Source: Veillonella tobetsuensis (GTDB lineage Bacteria > Bacillota > Negativicutes > Veillonellales > Veillonellaceae). From it: a DNA stretch of 64,000 nt. The notes below the pieces were generated by a model. It saw only the letters and a list, made by a program, of their open reading frames with translations. It searched no databases and was not told the DNA's origin. Below are positions 44,947 through 53,418 of this stretch, one piece after another. Position 1 is the first letter of the stretch. Every line of letters begins with the position of its first letter. The stretch is from positions 1-64,000 of the forward strand of contig NZ_BBXI01000021.1 in assembly GCF_001078375.1 (NCBI RefSeq), in the 5' to 3' direction. A program made the position numbers and the translations under genes.

Positions 44947-45762
44947 ATGAAACTAAAAAGATTAATCACTCCATTATTAGTGGGCGTTTTAGCATTTGCC
45001 ATTGCCGGTTGTGGTAACAGTACACAAACTAGCGAGACACCGAAAGAGATTAAAATTGGTGCTACCGCAGGTCCTCATGCACAAGTAGCAGAGGCTGTAG
45101 CAAAAGAGGCTCAAAAGCAAGGTATTAACCTTAAAGTTGTAGAATTTTCTGACTATGTAACTCCAGATAAGGCGTTAGCAGATGGAGATATCCAATTAAA
45201 TGCATACCAACATGTACCATTCATGGAAAACTTCAATAAGCAAAACAATTCAAACCTTGTAGCCATCGGCAAAACAATCTTGATGCCTATGGGGTTATAT
45301 AGCAACTCCATTCACAGTGCGCAAGATGTACCAAATGGTGCTATCGTAGCTGTGCCTAACGACCCAACAAACGGCGGGCGCGGCCTTGCATTACTCGCAA
45401 AAGCAGGCCTTATTACATTGAAAGATGGCGTAGGCTTTAAAGCAACTGTAGCAGATATTACATCTAACCCTAAAAACCTTCAAATCCAAGAATTAGAAGC
45501 CGCTCAATTACCTCGTAGTCTCGACGACGTAGACGTAGCCGCTATCCCTATGAACTATGTTCAAAGTGCGGGCCTCAACGTAGAGAAACAAGGCTTCTTC
45601 TTAGAGCCAAAGGATGAACCTTTAGCTGTTATGATTCTCGCTGTACGCGGTCAAGATAAAGACAACGAAACATACAAAAAAATTGCAGAAATTTACAAAT
45701 CAGAAGCCATCAAACAATTCATTAAAGATACATTCAAAGGCACCATTACATCTGCCAATTAA
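44947..45762 (+). CDS. metQ: MetQ/NlpA-family substrate-binding lipoprotein
   Basis: A 271-aa periplasmic-side lipoprotein. The start is ATG 44947, behind AAAGGGAG; an earlier in-frame ATG has no ribosome site. The signal peptide ends in the lipobox FAIAGC (Cys22). The body starts IKIGATAGPHAQVAEAV and has YQHVPFMENFN and VAVPNDPTNGGRGLALL, typical of D/L-methionine-binding MetQ. No metN or metI is adjacent, so it must serve a transporter encoded elsewhere. The 295-bp region upstream shows a small hairpin near 44793 but no recognisable S-box or T-box. Confidence 0.9.
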   Translation: MKLKRLITPLLVGVLAFAIAGCGNSTQTSETPKEIKIGATAGPHAQVAEAVAKEAQKQGINLKVVEFSDYVTPDKALADGDIQLNAYQHVPFMENFNKQNNSNLVAIGKTILMPMGLYSNSIHSAQDVPNGAIVAVPNDPTNGGRGLALLAKAGLITLKDGVGFKATVADITSNPKNLQIQELEAAQLPRSLDDVDVAAIPMNYVQSAGLNVEKQGFFLEPKDEPLAVMILAVRGQDKDNETYKKIAEIYKSEAIKQFIKDTFKGTITSAN

Positions 45763-45767
45763 TATAG

Positions 45768-45801
45768 AAAATCTCCATTCTTCTTAGGATGGAGATTTTT
45801 T
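45768..45801 (+). terminator. Terminator of metQ
   Basis: The stem AAATCTCCAT/ATGGAGATTT is followed by a run of T residues, directly after the stop codon. Confidence 0.85.
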
Positions 45802-45827
45802 GTTATAGGGTAAAATGTAACACAAAA

Positions 45828-45855
45828 ATAACGCCCTACAAAGGTAGAGCGTTAT
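45828..45855 (-). terminator. Terminator of the ferredoxin-nitroreductase gene
   Basis: ATAACGC pairs with GCGTTAT, extended by CTAC/GTAG inside, and is followed by five T residues on the minus strand. Confidence 0.75.
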
Positions 45856-45861
45856 AGTATA

Positions 45862-46677
45862 TTATTCTTCTGTATCAAAGGTAACATCCAATGGTTGTCG
45901 TTCCACAATATTGCGATAACGAACCTTTGGATAGCCCATCAAGATGCCACCAGCAATGATTTTATCCTCGGGTACACCTAATAGTTTCAACAATGGTTCA
46001 TATTCTGCTTCCCCAGCATGTTCAAAGAAGCCTGCCCAGCAGGTACCAAGACCTACTGTTGGCGCATACAATTCTGCATAAGATAGACAGGAATGCCCAG
46101 AATCATGCGTGCGATGCACATCTTTTTTAGATCCAATAGCCACTATTAAAGCTGGCGCATCACGTAAAATATATTCTTTGCCCTTATCCACTTCTGCTTG
46201 TGCAGCGCGCGCATATAGGCGCATAATAGGCACAGTTTTCGCCGCCAAATGCATCCACTCAAGAACGAGATCAGCAATACGGCGCAACTTTTGTTTATCT
46301 CGGATTACGATATATGAAATACCTTGTGTATTAGTTGCTGTTGGAGCCATTCTCGCAACATTTAATACCTTGCGAATAAGCTCAGCAGGAACTGGTTTAT
46401 TTTGATAGTTACGAATAGAACGACGACTACGTAAAAATAGTTCGGCCTGTTCTGGCGTAATTTTAGTTTCTTTTGTAATATCCACTTGTTCAGCACGCGG
46501 TGTAAGGTCGCTATCTAAAGCAAGCGTAGGACATACTGCAACGCAATGACCACAGGATATACACCCTCCCCGACCTGTTACAGGACCATCATCGGTCATA
46601 ACAAGTAGGCCTGTGGGACAATCGGCAACGCATAGACCACAACGAGTACAGACTTCTGTATTCACGGTAAATAACAT
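45862..46677 (-). CDS. Ferredoxin-fused nitroreductase-family flavoprotein
   Basis: A 271-aa FMN oxidoreductase with its own electron supply. The start is ATG 46677, nine bases after GGAGGT. The N-terminal 65 residues contain two [4Fe-4S] motifs, CTRCGLCVADCP and CISCGHCVAVCP. The nitroreductase domain begins LFLRSRRSIRNYQNKPV and has ARMAPTATNTQG and, near the end, a GTCWAGFF loop and PKVRYRN. The architecture is frequent in anaerobes, but the natural substrate is unknown. It is separated from the cystine transporter gene by an AT-rich perfect palindrome. Confidence 0.9.
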   Translation of the reverse strand: MLFTVNTEVCTRCGLCVADCPTGLLVMTDDGPVTGRGGCISCGHCVAVCPTLALDSDLTPRAEQVDITKETKITPEQAELFLRSRRSIRNYQNKPVPAELIRKVLNVARMAPTATNTQGISYIVIRDKQKLRRIADLVLEWMHLAAKTVPIMRLYARAAQAEVDKGKEYILRDAPALIVAIGSKKDVHRTHDSGHSCLSYAELYAPTVGLGTCWAGFFEHAGEAEYEPLLKLLGVPEDKIIAGGILMGYPKVRYRNIVERQPLDVTFDTEE

Positions 46678-46752
46678 AGTAATGAAACCTCCAAACACAT
46701 ACTATAAAGTCTATTATATCATATAAAATCAATTCTTAGGATAGCAAAAAAT

Positions 46753-46802
46753 ATAACACATATGTTTATGAGATAATTTTTACTCATAAACATATGTGTT
46801 AT
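46753..46802. repeat. Perfect 20-bp inverted repeat between tcyP and nitroreductase gene
   Basis: The arms at 46753-46772 (ATAACACATATGTTTATGAG) and 46783-46802 are exactly complementary, with a ten-base loop. They are too AT-rich, and lack a T-run, to be a standard terminator, although the element sits after tcyP and before the nitroreductase gene. Confidence 0.85.
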
Positions 46803-46847
46803 GTGGTCATATCTACTGCTTTCACAGTCAATATGATGATTTGAATA

Positions 46848-48239
46848 TTATGCCTCACCCTGTGTAGGATTATCATAAGCCGCTTTATCAATAGTGCCCA
46901 TGATTTTATCTACTACGAGAGCATTTGTTAAGGAACCGGATACGTTCAAGCATGTACGGCCCATATCGATCAATGGATCGATAGCAAGGATTGGGCTGAT
47001 AGATGTGAAGTACGCACCAAGGCCTGTACCACTAAGAGATACGGATGCAGCCATTGTAGCAGTACCAGGAACACCTGCGATACCAACGGAACCGATTGCG
47101 ATTACGATAACACTCATAATGTACATAGTCATATCGAAAGGAATATTCGCTACATTAGAAATGTACACTACAACGAGTGCTGGGAATACACCGGCACAAC
47201 CTTGCATGCCTGCTGTAGTACCAAAGGATGCTACTGTATTAGCAGTTGTTGCATTTACACCAAGACGTTTTGTCAATGTTTCAACAGTCAATGGCAATAC
47301 GCCCATAGAGGAGCGGGATGTAAAAGCCAACAATAATGGAGCTTTCGCTTTCTTGAAGTATGTAATCGGGTTGTAACCGAAGCTAGCAATCAAGATAGCT
47401 TGAACAACGAACATAATCAAGATACCAACGTATAGTAATACTACGAATAAGCCCATATCAAGGATAGCTTGTAGGCCACGAGTTGCCAATGTAGATGCTA
47501 ACAATGCAACTACGCCGTATGGCATAAGGCCGATAATAAAGTCTGCTACCCAAGAGATCAATTGGTGAAGCTCATCAAACAGTTTAGTGAAAATCTCCAT
47601 GGAGTTTGTGCCAGTTTGTTTTAATAGACGAGCTACGCTACCTAAGATTATGGCAAATACTACAATACCGATAACATTTGTTTCAGCAGCTGCTTGAATT
47701 GGGTTGCTTGGAATCAAAGCACGGAATGTATCAACCATCGGTTTAATTTCACGAATCTTTTTACCGGATTCAACGATATCAAAGCCTTGCCCTAAACCAA
47801 AGGCGTTACCTAAGATAAGGCCAACTACAGCAGCAACTGCAACCATGCCGAGGTTTGTAGAAACCATTGCCACTACTAACTTCTTAAGATTAGCACCGGC
47901 TTCCATGTGCAAGATAACGTGTACAATAGAGATAAAAACGATAGGAATAACAAGCATGCGGATTAAGTCAATGAAGCCACCACCCACTAGGGAGAACCAC
48001 TTCGTACTTTCCTTGATATAAACAACTTTAGTTGGATCATCAGGGAATCCTGCAATAACTTGAACTGCTATACCAAGTACGGCACCAACAATGGTACCAA
48101 TAATAACGAGATTACCAAAAGATGTACCTCTGCGTTGCAACACATAAATACTGATTAACGCTAGCACAAACACAGCGATAATACCAATACTCAAGGGATT
48201 GCTTAACATGAGGTAATCTGTAAAGAATGGAATATTCAT
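46848..48239 (-). CDS. tcyP: L-cystine:cation symporter (TcyP/YdjN type)
   Basis: A 463-aa dicarboxylate/amino acid:cation symporter. The N-terminal half contains FSLVGGGFIDLIRMLVIPIVFISIVHVI, and the transport core has FTSRSSMGVLPLTVETLTKRLGV and the IAGVPGTATMAASVSLSGTG segment, which distinguish the cystine branch from glutamate carriers. The late DPLIDMGRTCLNVSG carries the substrate-binding Asp/Arg and Asn. AGAGGTG precedes the ATG. It is probably monocistronic. Confidence 0.88.
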   Translation of the reverse strand: MNIPFFTDYLMLSNPLSIGIIAVFVLALISIYVLQRRGTSFGNLVIIGTIVGAVLGIAVQVIAGFPDDPTKVVYIKESTKWFSLVGGGFIDLIRMLVIPIVFISIVHVILHMEAGANLKKLVVAMVSTNLGMVAVAAVVGLILGNAFGLGQGFDIVESGKKIREIKPMVDTFRALIPSNPIQAAAETNVIGIVVFAIILGSVARLLKQTGTNSMEIFTKLFDELHQLISWVADFIIGLMPYGVVALLASTLATRGLQAILDMGLFVVLLYVGILIMFVVQAILIASFGYNPITYFKKAKAPLLLAFTSRSSMGVLPLTVETLTKRLGVNATTANTVASFGTTAGMQGCAGVFPALVVVYISNVANIPFDMTMYIMSVIVIAIGSVGIAGVPGTATMAASVSLSGTGLGAYFTSISPILAIDPLIDMGRTCLNVSGSLTNALVVDKIMGTIDKAAYDNPTQGEA

Positions 48240-48366
48240 AATACACCTCTTTTAATTCATATCGTAATAATAGGTTATGAACTTAGTATAGCATATATCG
48301 AAAAAAATACAAGTGTTATATTTATTTTCAAAGCAATGCTATTTTATACTTCATATAAAGAAACGC

Positions 48367-48398
48367 AAAAAGGCGACCTTCCTCAGAAGATCGCCTTT
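48367..48398 (-). terminator. Terminator of lutABC
   Basis: Arms AAAGGCGACCTT and AAGATCGCCTTT pair with one mismatch; five T residues follow on the minus strand. Confidence 0.85.
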
Positions 48399-48417
48399 AG
48401 AGTATCTATTTATACTA

Positions 48418-49140
48418 TTATCTATTAACTAAGATATATGTAACACGGATAGGACCATGAGCACCATCTACAGTTACCAACTCGATATCAGCCGTACGGG
48501 ACGGACCGGAAATCAAGCAAACGTTTGTAGGGAATTTGGATGGATCGTTATGGTAACGTTCAGCCAAATGTTCCATAGTTTGTGTCATACGTGGGTTGAT
48601 TGTATCAGTATATAATACGGCAACATGAGTTTCTGGCAACAAGCTGATTGCACGACCAGATTCTTCAAAAGATGCTTGTACTACAGTAGCTGTTTCAGCA
48701 ATACCGCAGAATGGGAATGTAATACCGATATCAGCATTAGCTGTGTTAGAAATATTTTCTTCACGACCTTTAGCTGGATCCCATTGGAAGTACGTACGAA
48801 CACCACCATTAGAAGCTGCGTCTTTTTCGAATAATTCTTTTAATTTATATTCTTCAACCTCAGAAGTGCTTGGGAAGATTACCTTACCATTACCACGTTC
48901 TTCGATAACAGCCATAATAGTTTCACCCAATTTATCAGGTGTTGTATCTACGAATTTTGTACCTACTCGTTCACATTGCTCTTTGAACATAGTGACAATT
49001 TGTTCACGAGATAATTCTTTGAACATATCTTCTTGAGGACCATGGCTATAATCAAAAGCCGGTACAGATGTAGGCACTTGATCACGGCCTAATGCACGAG
49101 ATAAACGTGCAACAAATTGATTACGTTTAACTTCATCCAT
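48418..49140 (-). CDS. lutC: Lactate utilisation protein LutC
   Basis: A 240-aa LUD-domain protein, the third component of the LutABC L-lactate oxidase system, which converts L-lactate to pyruvate. The conserved part includes ADIGITFPFCGIAETATVV and HVAVLYTDTINPRM, with the nucleotide/substrate-binding SGPSRTADIE near the end. The N-terminus carries the RLSRALGR segment. Its ATG overlaps the lutB stop (TAATGG) with AAGGAG in the lutB end, so it is translationally coupled. Lactate is the main carbon source expected for Veillonella. Confidence 0.94.
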   Translation of the reverse strand: MDEVKRNQFVARLSRALGRDQVPTSVPAFDYSHGPQEDMFKELSREQIVTMFKEQCERVGTKFVDTTPDKLGETIMAVIEERGNGKVIFPSTSEVEEYKLKELFEKDAASNGGVRTYFQWDPAKGREENISNTANADIGITFPFCGIAETATVVQASFEESGRAISLLPETHVAVLYTDTINPRMTQTMEHLAERYHNDPSKFPTNVCLISGPSRTADIELVTVDGAHGPIRVTYILVNR

Positions 49141-50585
49141 TATTTTTTCTCCTTTTTCTTGTTCTTTTCATGTTCAGCATATAAATCACGGAATTTCTTG
49201 AATTTCAATGTACCCAATTCTTTAGACTTAGTCCATCCGTTCATAACTGGAACAGCTTGAGTCCATGCAGGCATGTTGCCTTCTTTATTACTAATCAAGT
49301 TCATGCCGATAGCACCAGCTTTTGTACCAAGGTCGAACAATGTAGCATTGCCGAACATCTTAGCAGCTGCTGTGAAGATAGCTTCTTCTGCTTTTGGACG
49401 AGTTTTTTCAATATCAGCCATAACATGACGATGTTCCATCAATAATTCATGTAATGGAATAGCTACTGGACAGTTTTCTGTACATGCGCCACACAATGTG
49501 GAAGCGTATGGAAGATCACCAGCTACTTCATAACCTTTGAACAACGGAGTCAATACAGCACCCATTGGACCTGGGTATACAGAGCCATAACCGTGACCAG
49601 AAACGTGACGGTATACTGGACAGATATTCATACATGCACCACAACGGATACAACGAAGCATTTCTTGGAATGTACCACCCAAGATACCGGAACGACCGTT
49701 GTCAATGATGATGATATGAGTTTCTTCAGGACCATCAGCTTCACCAGCGCGAGCAGGACCAGTCATCATGGAGAAGTAGTTGGAAATTTTGGCACCTACT
49801 GCAGAGCGGTTCAACATTTCCATCATAACGTCAAGAGCTTTGAAGTCAGGAACGATACGTTCTGCACCTAAGAAAATCAATTGAGTCTTAGGAATAGAGC
49901 TAGCCATACGACCGTTACCTTCGTTGGAAACGATTGTGCAAGTACCGGATTCAGCAACCGCAAAGTTACAACCGTTAACGCCTACGTCAGCTTTCAAGAA
50001 ACGCTCACGTACATAGCCACGTACGAAGTGAGTCATTTCTGTAGGGTTTTCAGTACCTGTATAACCTAATTTTTCAGCGAAGATTTCGCGGATTTTGTTA
50101 CGTTCAAAGTGAAGGCCTGGTACTACGATGTGAGATGGTGGGCTTACTGCAGTTTGCAAAATAAATTCCGCCAAGTCAGTTTCGTTTACTTCAATACCAG
50201 CTTCTTCAAGAACTTCGTTCAAACCAATTTCTTCTGTTAAGATAGTTTTGGATTTAACGATCATTTTAGCTTCCCGTTGACGAAGGATGTCTAACGCGAT
50301 TTGAGTTGCTTCTTTGTCATCAAATGCAAAGTGAACTTTAGAACCAGCTTTTTCAGCATTTTCAGCGAATTGGTTTACATAGTAATCCAAATGATTAAGC
50401 ACATGGTCGCGAATTTCAGCAGCTTCAGCACGGAAATCTAACCATTCAGGAACATCCGCAACTACTGTATTACGTTTATCATAAAACACGTCTTGTGCTT
50501 TTTTAATAGCTGCAACTTTGAAATCATCAGCCAAACATTCTTTTATACGTGTTTTATAGGGGCGATTGTCATATATAAGTGCCAT
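49140..50585 (-). CDS. lutB: Lactate utilisation iron-sulfur protein LutB
   Basis: A 481-aa protein with an N-terminal LUD-type domain, seen in GVNGCNFAVAESGTCTIVSNEGNGR, and a ferredoxin-like domain with CIRCGACMNICPVYRHVSGHGYG and CGACTENCPVAIPLHELL, holding two [4Fe-4S] clusters. It transfers electrons in the LutABC complex. GGAGGAG stands before the ATG, 12 bp after lutA. The Lys-rich end is short. The electron acceptor is not identifiable here. Confidence 0.95.
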   Translation of the reverse strand: MALIYDNRPYKTRIKECLADDFKVAAIKKAQDVFYDKRNTVVADVPEWLDFRAEAAEIRDHVLNHLDYYVNQFAENAEKAGSKVHFAFDDKEATQIALDILRQREAKMIVKSKTILTEEIGLNEVLEEAGIEVNETDLAEFILQTAVSPPSHIVVPGLHFERNKIREIFAEKLGYTGTENPTEMTHFVRGYVRERFLKADVGVNGCNFAVAESGTCTIVSNEGNGRMASSIPKTQLIFLGAERIVPDFKALDVMMEMLNRSAVGAKISNYFSMMTGPARAGEADGPEETHIIIIDNGRSGILGGTFQEMLRCIRCGACMNICPVYRHVSGHGYGSVYPGPMGAVLTPLFKGYEVAGDLPYASTLCGACTENCPVAIPLHELLMEHRHVMADIEKTRPKAEEAIFTAAAKMFGNATLFDLGTKAGAIGMNLISNKEGNMPAWTQAVPVMNGWTKSKELGTLKFKKFRDLYAEHEKNKKKEKK

Positions 50586-50597
50586 GTCGTCTCCTCC

Positions 50598-51335
50598 TTA
50601 ACGGCAGTTTAAGATTTCAGCAATATGCATTACTTTGATACGGCGATCGATTTCGCCTTCTTTGTGAAGACGGTCAAGCATACCAGCGATGTTCATCAAG
50701 CACGCTTGGTCAGAACCAGAAATAACGTTAGCACCTGTGCTAGCGATTTCCAATGCTTTTTCGCGTGTCATAACTTCACTGATTTCAGGGTTTTTAACGG
50801 AGAAAGTACCGCCGAAACCGCAACAACGATCTGCGCGTGGTAATTCAATCAATTGAATGTCTTTTACATTACTAAGGAGTTTGAAAGGTGGTTCTTTTAC
50901 CCCCATCAAGCGAGTTACGTGACAAGAAGTATGGTATGTAACAGTGTCGTTAAAGCGTGCGCCAACGTCCTCTACACCCAATACATCAGTAATGAATTCT
51001 GTGAATTCGTAAATTTTGCCGCTCAATTTTTCTGCACGCTTTTGCCATTCAGGTTGACCTTCCAAGAAGTGTTGGTATTCATCGCGAATAGCAAATGCAC
51101 AGGAGCCAGACATACTAACTACATAGTCAGCATTCTCGAAGCATTCAATTGTGTTCTTAATAGCATCCATTGCAGCTTCGTTATAGCCAGAGTTAGTGAA
51201 CATTTGTCCACAACATACTTGTTTCTTAGGAACTACGAGTTCGCAGCCTAATCTTTCAAGTACCTCTACACCAGCCATACCTACATGGGGGTAGAACATA
51301 TCAATCAAACACTGTTGGAAAAGATGAATTTTCAT
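50598..51335 (-). CDS. lutA: Lactate utilisation protein LutA
   Basis: A 245-aa protein with two CCG-type cysteine-rich domains (GlpC/HdrB family): VPKKQVCCGQMF with SGSCAFA in the first half, and TYHTSCHVTRLMG with ADRCCGFGGTFS in the second. It is the first gene of the lutA-lutB-lutC operon and is preceded by GAGG. A long leader of about 140 nt separates it from the best promoter. No lactate permease or LutR-type regulator gene is adjacent. Confidence 0.94.
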   Translation of the reverse strand: MKIHLFQQCLIDMFYPHVGMAGVEVLERLGCELVVPKKQVCCGQMFTNSGYNEAAMDAIKNTIECFENADYVVSMSGSCAFAIRDEYQHFLEGQPEWQKRAEKLSGKIYEFTEFITDVLGVEDVGARFNDTVTYHTSCHVTRLMGVKEPPFKLLSNVKDIQLIELPRADRCCGFGGTFSVKNPEISEVMTREKALEIASTGANVISGSDQACLMNIAGMLDRLHKEGEIDRRIKVMHIAEILNCR

Positions 51336-51481
51336 GTTTTTGTCCTCGTCTTTTCTAGTACTTAACTCAAAAAAAAATTTGATATGTATTCGTTTAGGAC
51401 GACAATATTTTAGCTAATTATCGGCCTTAAAATAAATTTGACGATCTTTAAAGGGTTATATTTAAAGAACATTTCTATATA

Positions 51482-51511
51482 ATTATAAATAAGGGTAATA
51501 CAAATGTCCAA
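51482..51511 (-). promoter_or_regulatory. Candidate promoter of lutABC
   Basis: On the minus strand TTGGAC (51506-51511) and TATAAT (51482-51487) are 18 bp apart. Transcription would start near 51475, about 140 nt before lutA. Confidence 0.6.
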
Positions 51512-51578
51512 ACAATTGCTATATTCGTATTTAGACTTGTATAAATCATATCGTTATGACTAAAAGTAATAATCAAAA

Positions 51579-51592
51579 TTGATTTACATCAC
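51579..51592. promoter_or_regulatory. FNR/CRP-family-like binding site
   Basis: TTGAT-TTAC-ATCAC matches nine of ten fixed positions of the FNR consensus TTGAT-N4-ATCAA. It lies about 110 bp upstream of the predicted lutA transcription start. Which regulator of the family would bind is unknown. Confidence 0.45.
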
Positions 51593-51790
51593 ACATCGAC
51601 CAAAATTTATCACTTTTTTCTATAAATCCCTTACTTTCGCTACTTGCGAACGTTTATCAACTTCTTGTTTTTCGTACTAAATTTTCCTCATTCTCAATTG
51701 TTATACTAAAAGTAGCACTTTAATTATTATTCATCTAATTTTTATCCTTATATATTACATTTTCTTATAGTAGTGGTTATTTCATAAAAG

Positions 51791-51799
51791 TGCTATAAT
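51791..51799 (+). promoter_or_regulatory. Extended -10 promoter of the SLH protein gene
   Basis: TGCTATAAT fits the extended -10 consensus, 37 bp before the ATG; the -35 region is poor. Confidence 0.6.
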
Positions 51800-51835
51800 T
51801 TATGTATATAAACGTAATTCGAAAGGAGCTTTCAC

Positions 51836-53311
51836 ATGAAACTCAATAAATTGTCCCTATCTCTAGCAATTACATTGGCGCTAGGATCTACATTTGGCAT
51901 GGCTCATGCACAAACTACGGCAACAGCTACGAAAGCACCTGTTGCAACAAGCACAAAAGCATCTACACAAGCACCGACTCAAAAGGCTGAAGCCCCTGTA
52001 AAAGCAAAAGAGGTTTTACCTGCTGGCGTATATCCAGACACAAAAGACAACTGGGCTCGCGACGCTATTCAAGCAATGACAGAGGCTGGTTACTTATCCG
52101 GTTATGCAGATAATACATTTCGCCCTGGTAAAAGCATCACACGCGAACAAGCCGCTACTATTTACAGCAAAGTATTGCAACACAATATGAACGAGCAAGA
52201 GCTTGCTGACCTAGTAACAAAAGAAAATGGTATTTCTTATACTGATATCGAAAACGACCGTTGGTCTAATACAGCTATTAAATTAGTAGGCGCAGCTGGT
52301 GTTATGGAAGGTACTACCAAAACTACTTTTACCCCATCTAAAGCTATGGACCGCGAAGAATTCGTTGCCTCTGCAGCTAATTTAGTTAAGAAAATCAAAC
52401 CTGATACACCTGTAAAATTTGAAAAGGTTACATTTAAAGACGGTGCAAGCATTTCTAAAGCTTATGTAGCCGATATTGAATACATGGCACAACGCGGCTA
52501 TGTAGCATCCGGTGCAACTACAGATTTTAATCCTAATCAACCTGTCACACGTGCACAAGCAGCGACTATCTTAAATCGCATTTTAAATGGCGAAACTGCT
52601 CCAGTTCCTAGCAAGACAACTGCTATAAAAGACGATGTAAAGCAAGATGCTAAAAAAGTGGAAAACAAAGCTAAAGCTGTAGAAAAAGACGTTGAAAAAG
52701 ACATTAAAGCAGACGCAAAAAAGGCAAAAGCGGATGCAAAAAAAGCAGAAGCAGCTGCAAAAGCAGATGCGAAAAAGGTAGAAAAAGAATCTAAAGCTAA
52801 TAAGGCTGATAAGATTTCCGAATCTAAAGTTGAACAAACACCTCGCATCGTTCGCCCTGTACGTCGCAGCACATTAAAACCACTCGATCAAAAACAACAA
52901 GATGCATTGGAAAACAGTGTTTTCACACAATTAAACAAAACATATAGAACACCAGAAGCATTCCAAGACTATGGTGTTATGTACTGGCGTGATAATCAAT
53001 TGCATGTAGCATTAAAATCCAGTGCAGATATGGATACGGTAAAGGCTAATTTAGCAAGCCAAGGTAATTCTACAATCAACAACTACGTTGTCGTAGAACC
53101 ATCACAATACAGCCAAACAGAATACGATGTAATCGAATCTAACTTCCGCAATTATTACAGCAAAAACGAAAAAGGCGGCAATGTGATTGCCATCTTCCCA
53201 GATGTGGAAAACAATCAATTATATGCTGTGGTTAGTACTGCAAGCAGAGAAACACAACAAGGTATTTCCAAGGTATTCGGTTCCAAAGTAAAAATGACTG
53301 TAAAACGCTAA
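51836..53311 (+). CDS. S-layer-homology envelope protein with Lys/Ala-rich helix and novel C-terminal domain
   Basis: A 491-aa exported protein. The signal peptide ends at AHA (25). Three SLH domains follow (about 66-114, 134-186, 198-250; GYADNTFRPGKSITREQAA is typical); in Negativicutes such domains bind polyamine-modified peptidoglycan. Residues 262-330 are an uninterrupted, charged Lys/Ala/Asp-rich stretch with KKAEAAAKADAKK character, likely a long helix as in TolA. The final 140 residues (from about 351) form a compact domain shared with the next gene's product. It lacks the beta-barrel of OmpM porins. It could be an envelope spacer or peptidoglycan-outer membrane linker. Confidence 0.85.
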   Translation: MKLNKLSLSLAITLALGSTFGMAHAQTTATATKAPVATSTKASTQAPTQKAEAPVKAKEVLPAGVYPDTKDNWARDAIQAMTEAGYLSGYADNTFRPGKSITREQAATIYSKVLQHNMNEQELADLVTKENGISYTDIENDRWSNTAIKLVGAAGVMEGTTKTTFTPSKAMDREEFVASAANLVKKIKPDTPVKFEKVTFKDGASISKAYVADIEYMAQRGYVASGATTDFNPNQPVTRAQAATILNRILNGETAPVPSKTTAIKDDVKQDAKKVENKAKAVEKDVEKDIKADAKKAKADAKKAEAAAKADAKKVEKESKANKADKISESKVEQTPRIVRPVRRSTLKPLDQKQQDALENSVFTQLNKTYRTPEAFQDYGVMYWRDNQLHVALKSSADMDTVKANLASQGNSTINNYVVVEPSQYSQTEYDVIESNFRNYYSKNEKGGNVIAIFPDVENNQLYAVVSTASRETQQGISKVFGSKVKMTVKR

Positions 53312-53356
53312 TTACAATTACGCGCAAACTCAACTCATGTATTACCAATACCCCCT

Positions 53357-53385
53357 AAAAACAGCGTTTTTTAACGCTGTTTTTG
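53357..53385 (+). terminator. Terminator of the first SLH gene
   Basis: AAAACAGCGTT pairs with AACGCTGTTTT over a short T loop, with T residues after it. Confidence 0.85.
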
Positions 53386-53418
53386 GTATATCTACAAGTA
53401 TGATTAGGAAGGATATGT

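Larger units (their letters stand above)
51336..51835. other. 500-bp divergent control region between lutA and the SLH gene
   Basis: AT-rich and gene-free. It contains a lutA promoter (51482-51511), an FNR/CRP-like site (51579-51592), a short perfect inverted repeat TTCGC-TACTT-GCGAA at 51636-51650, and an extended -10 box for the SLH gene (51791-51799). Confidence 0.6.

Noticed and set aside
52537-52872. Long minus-strand open frame opposite the Lys/Ala-rich part of the SLH protein
   Set aside because: It is a composition effect: AAA/GCA-rich codons on the plus strand read as a Phe/Ala/Ser-rich frame on the other, and there is no ribosome site.
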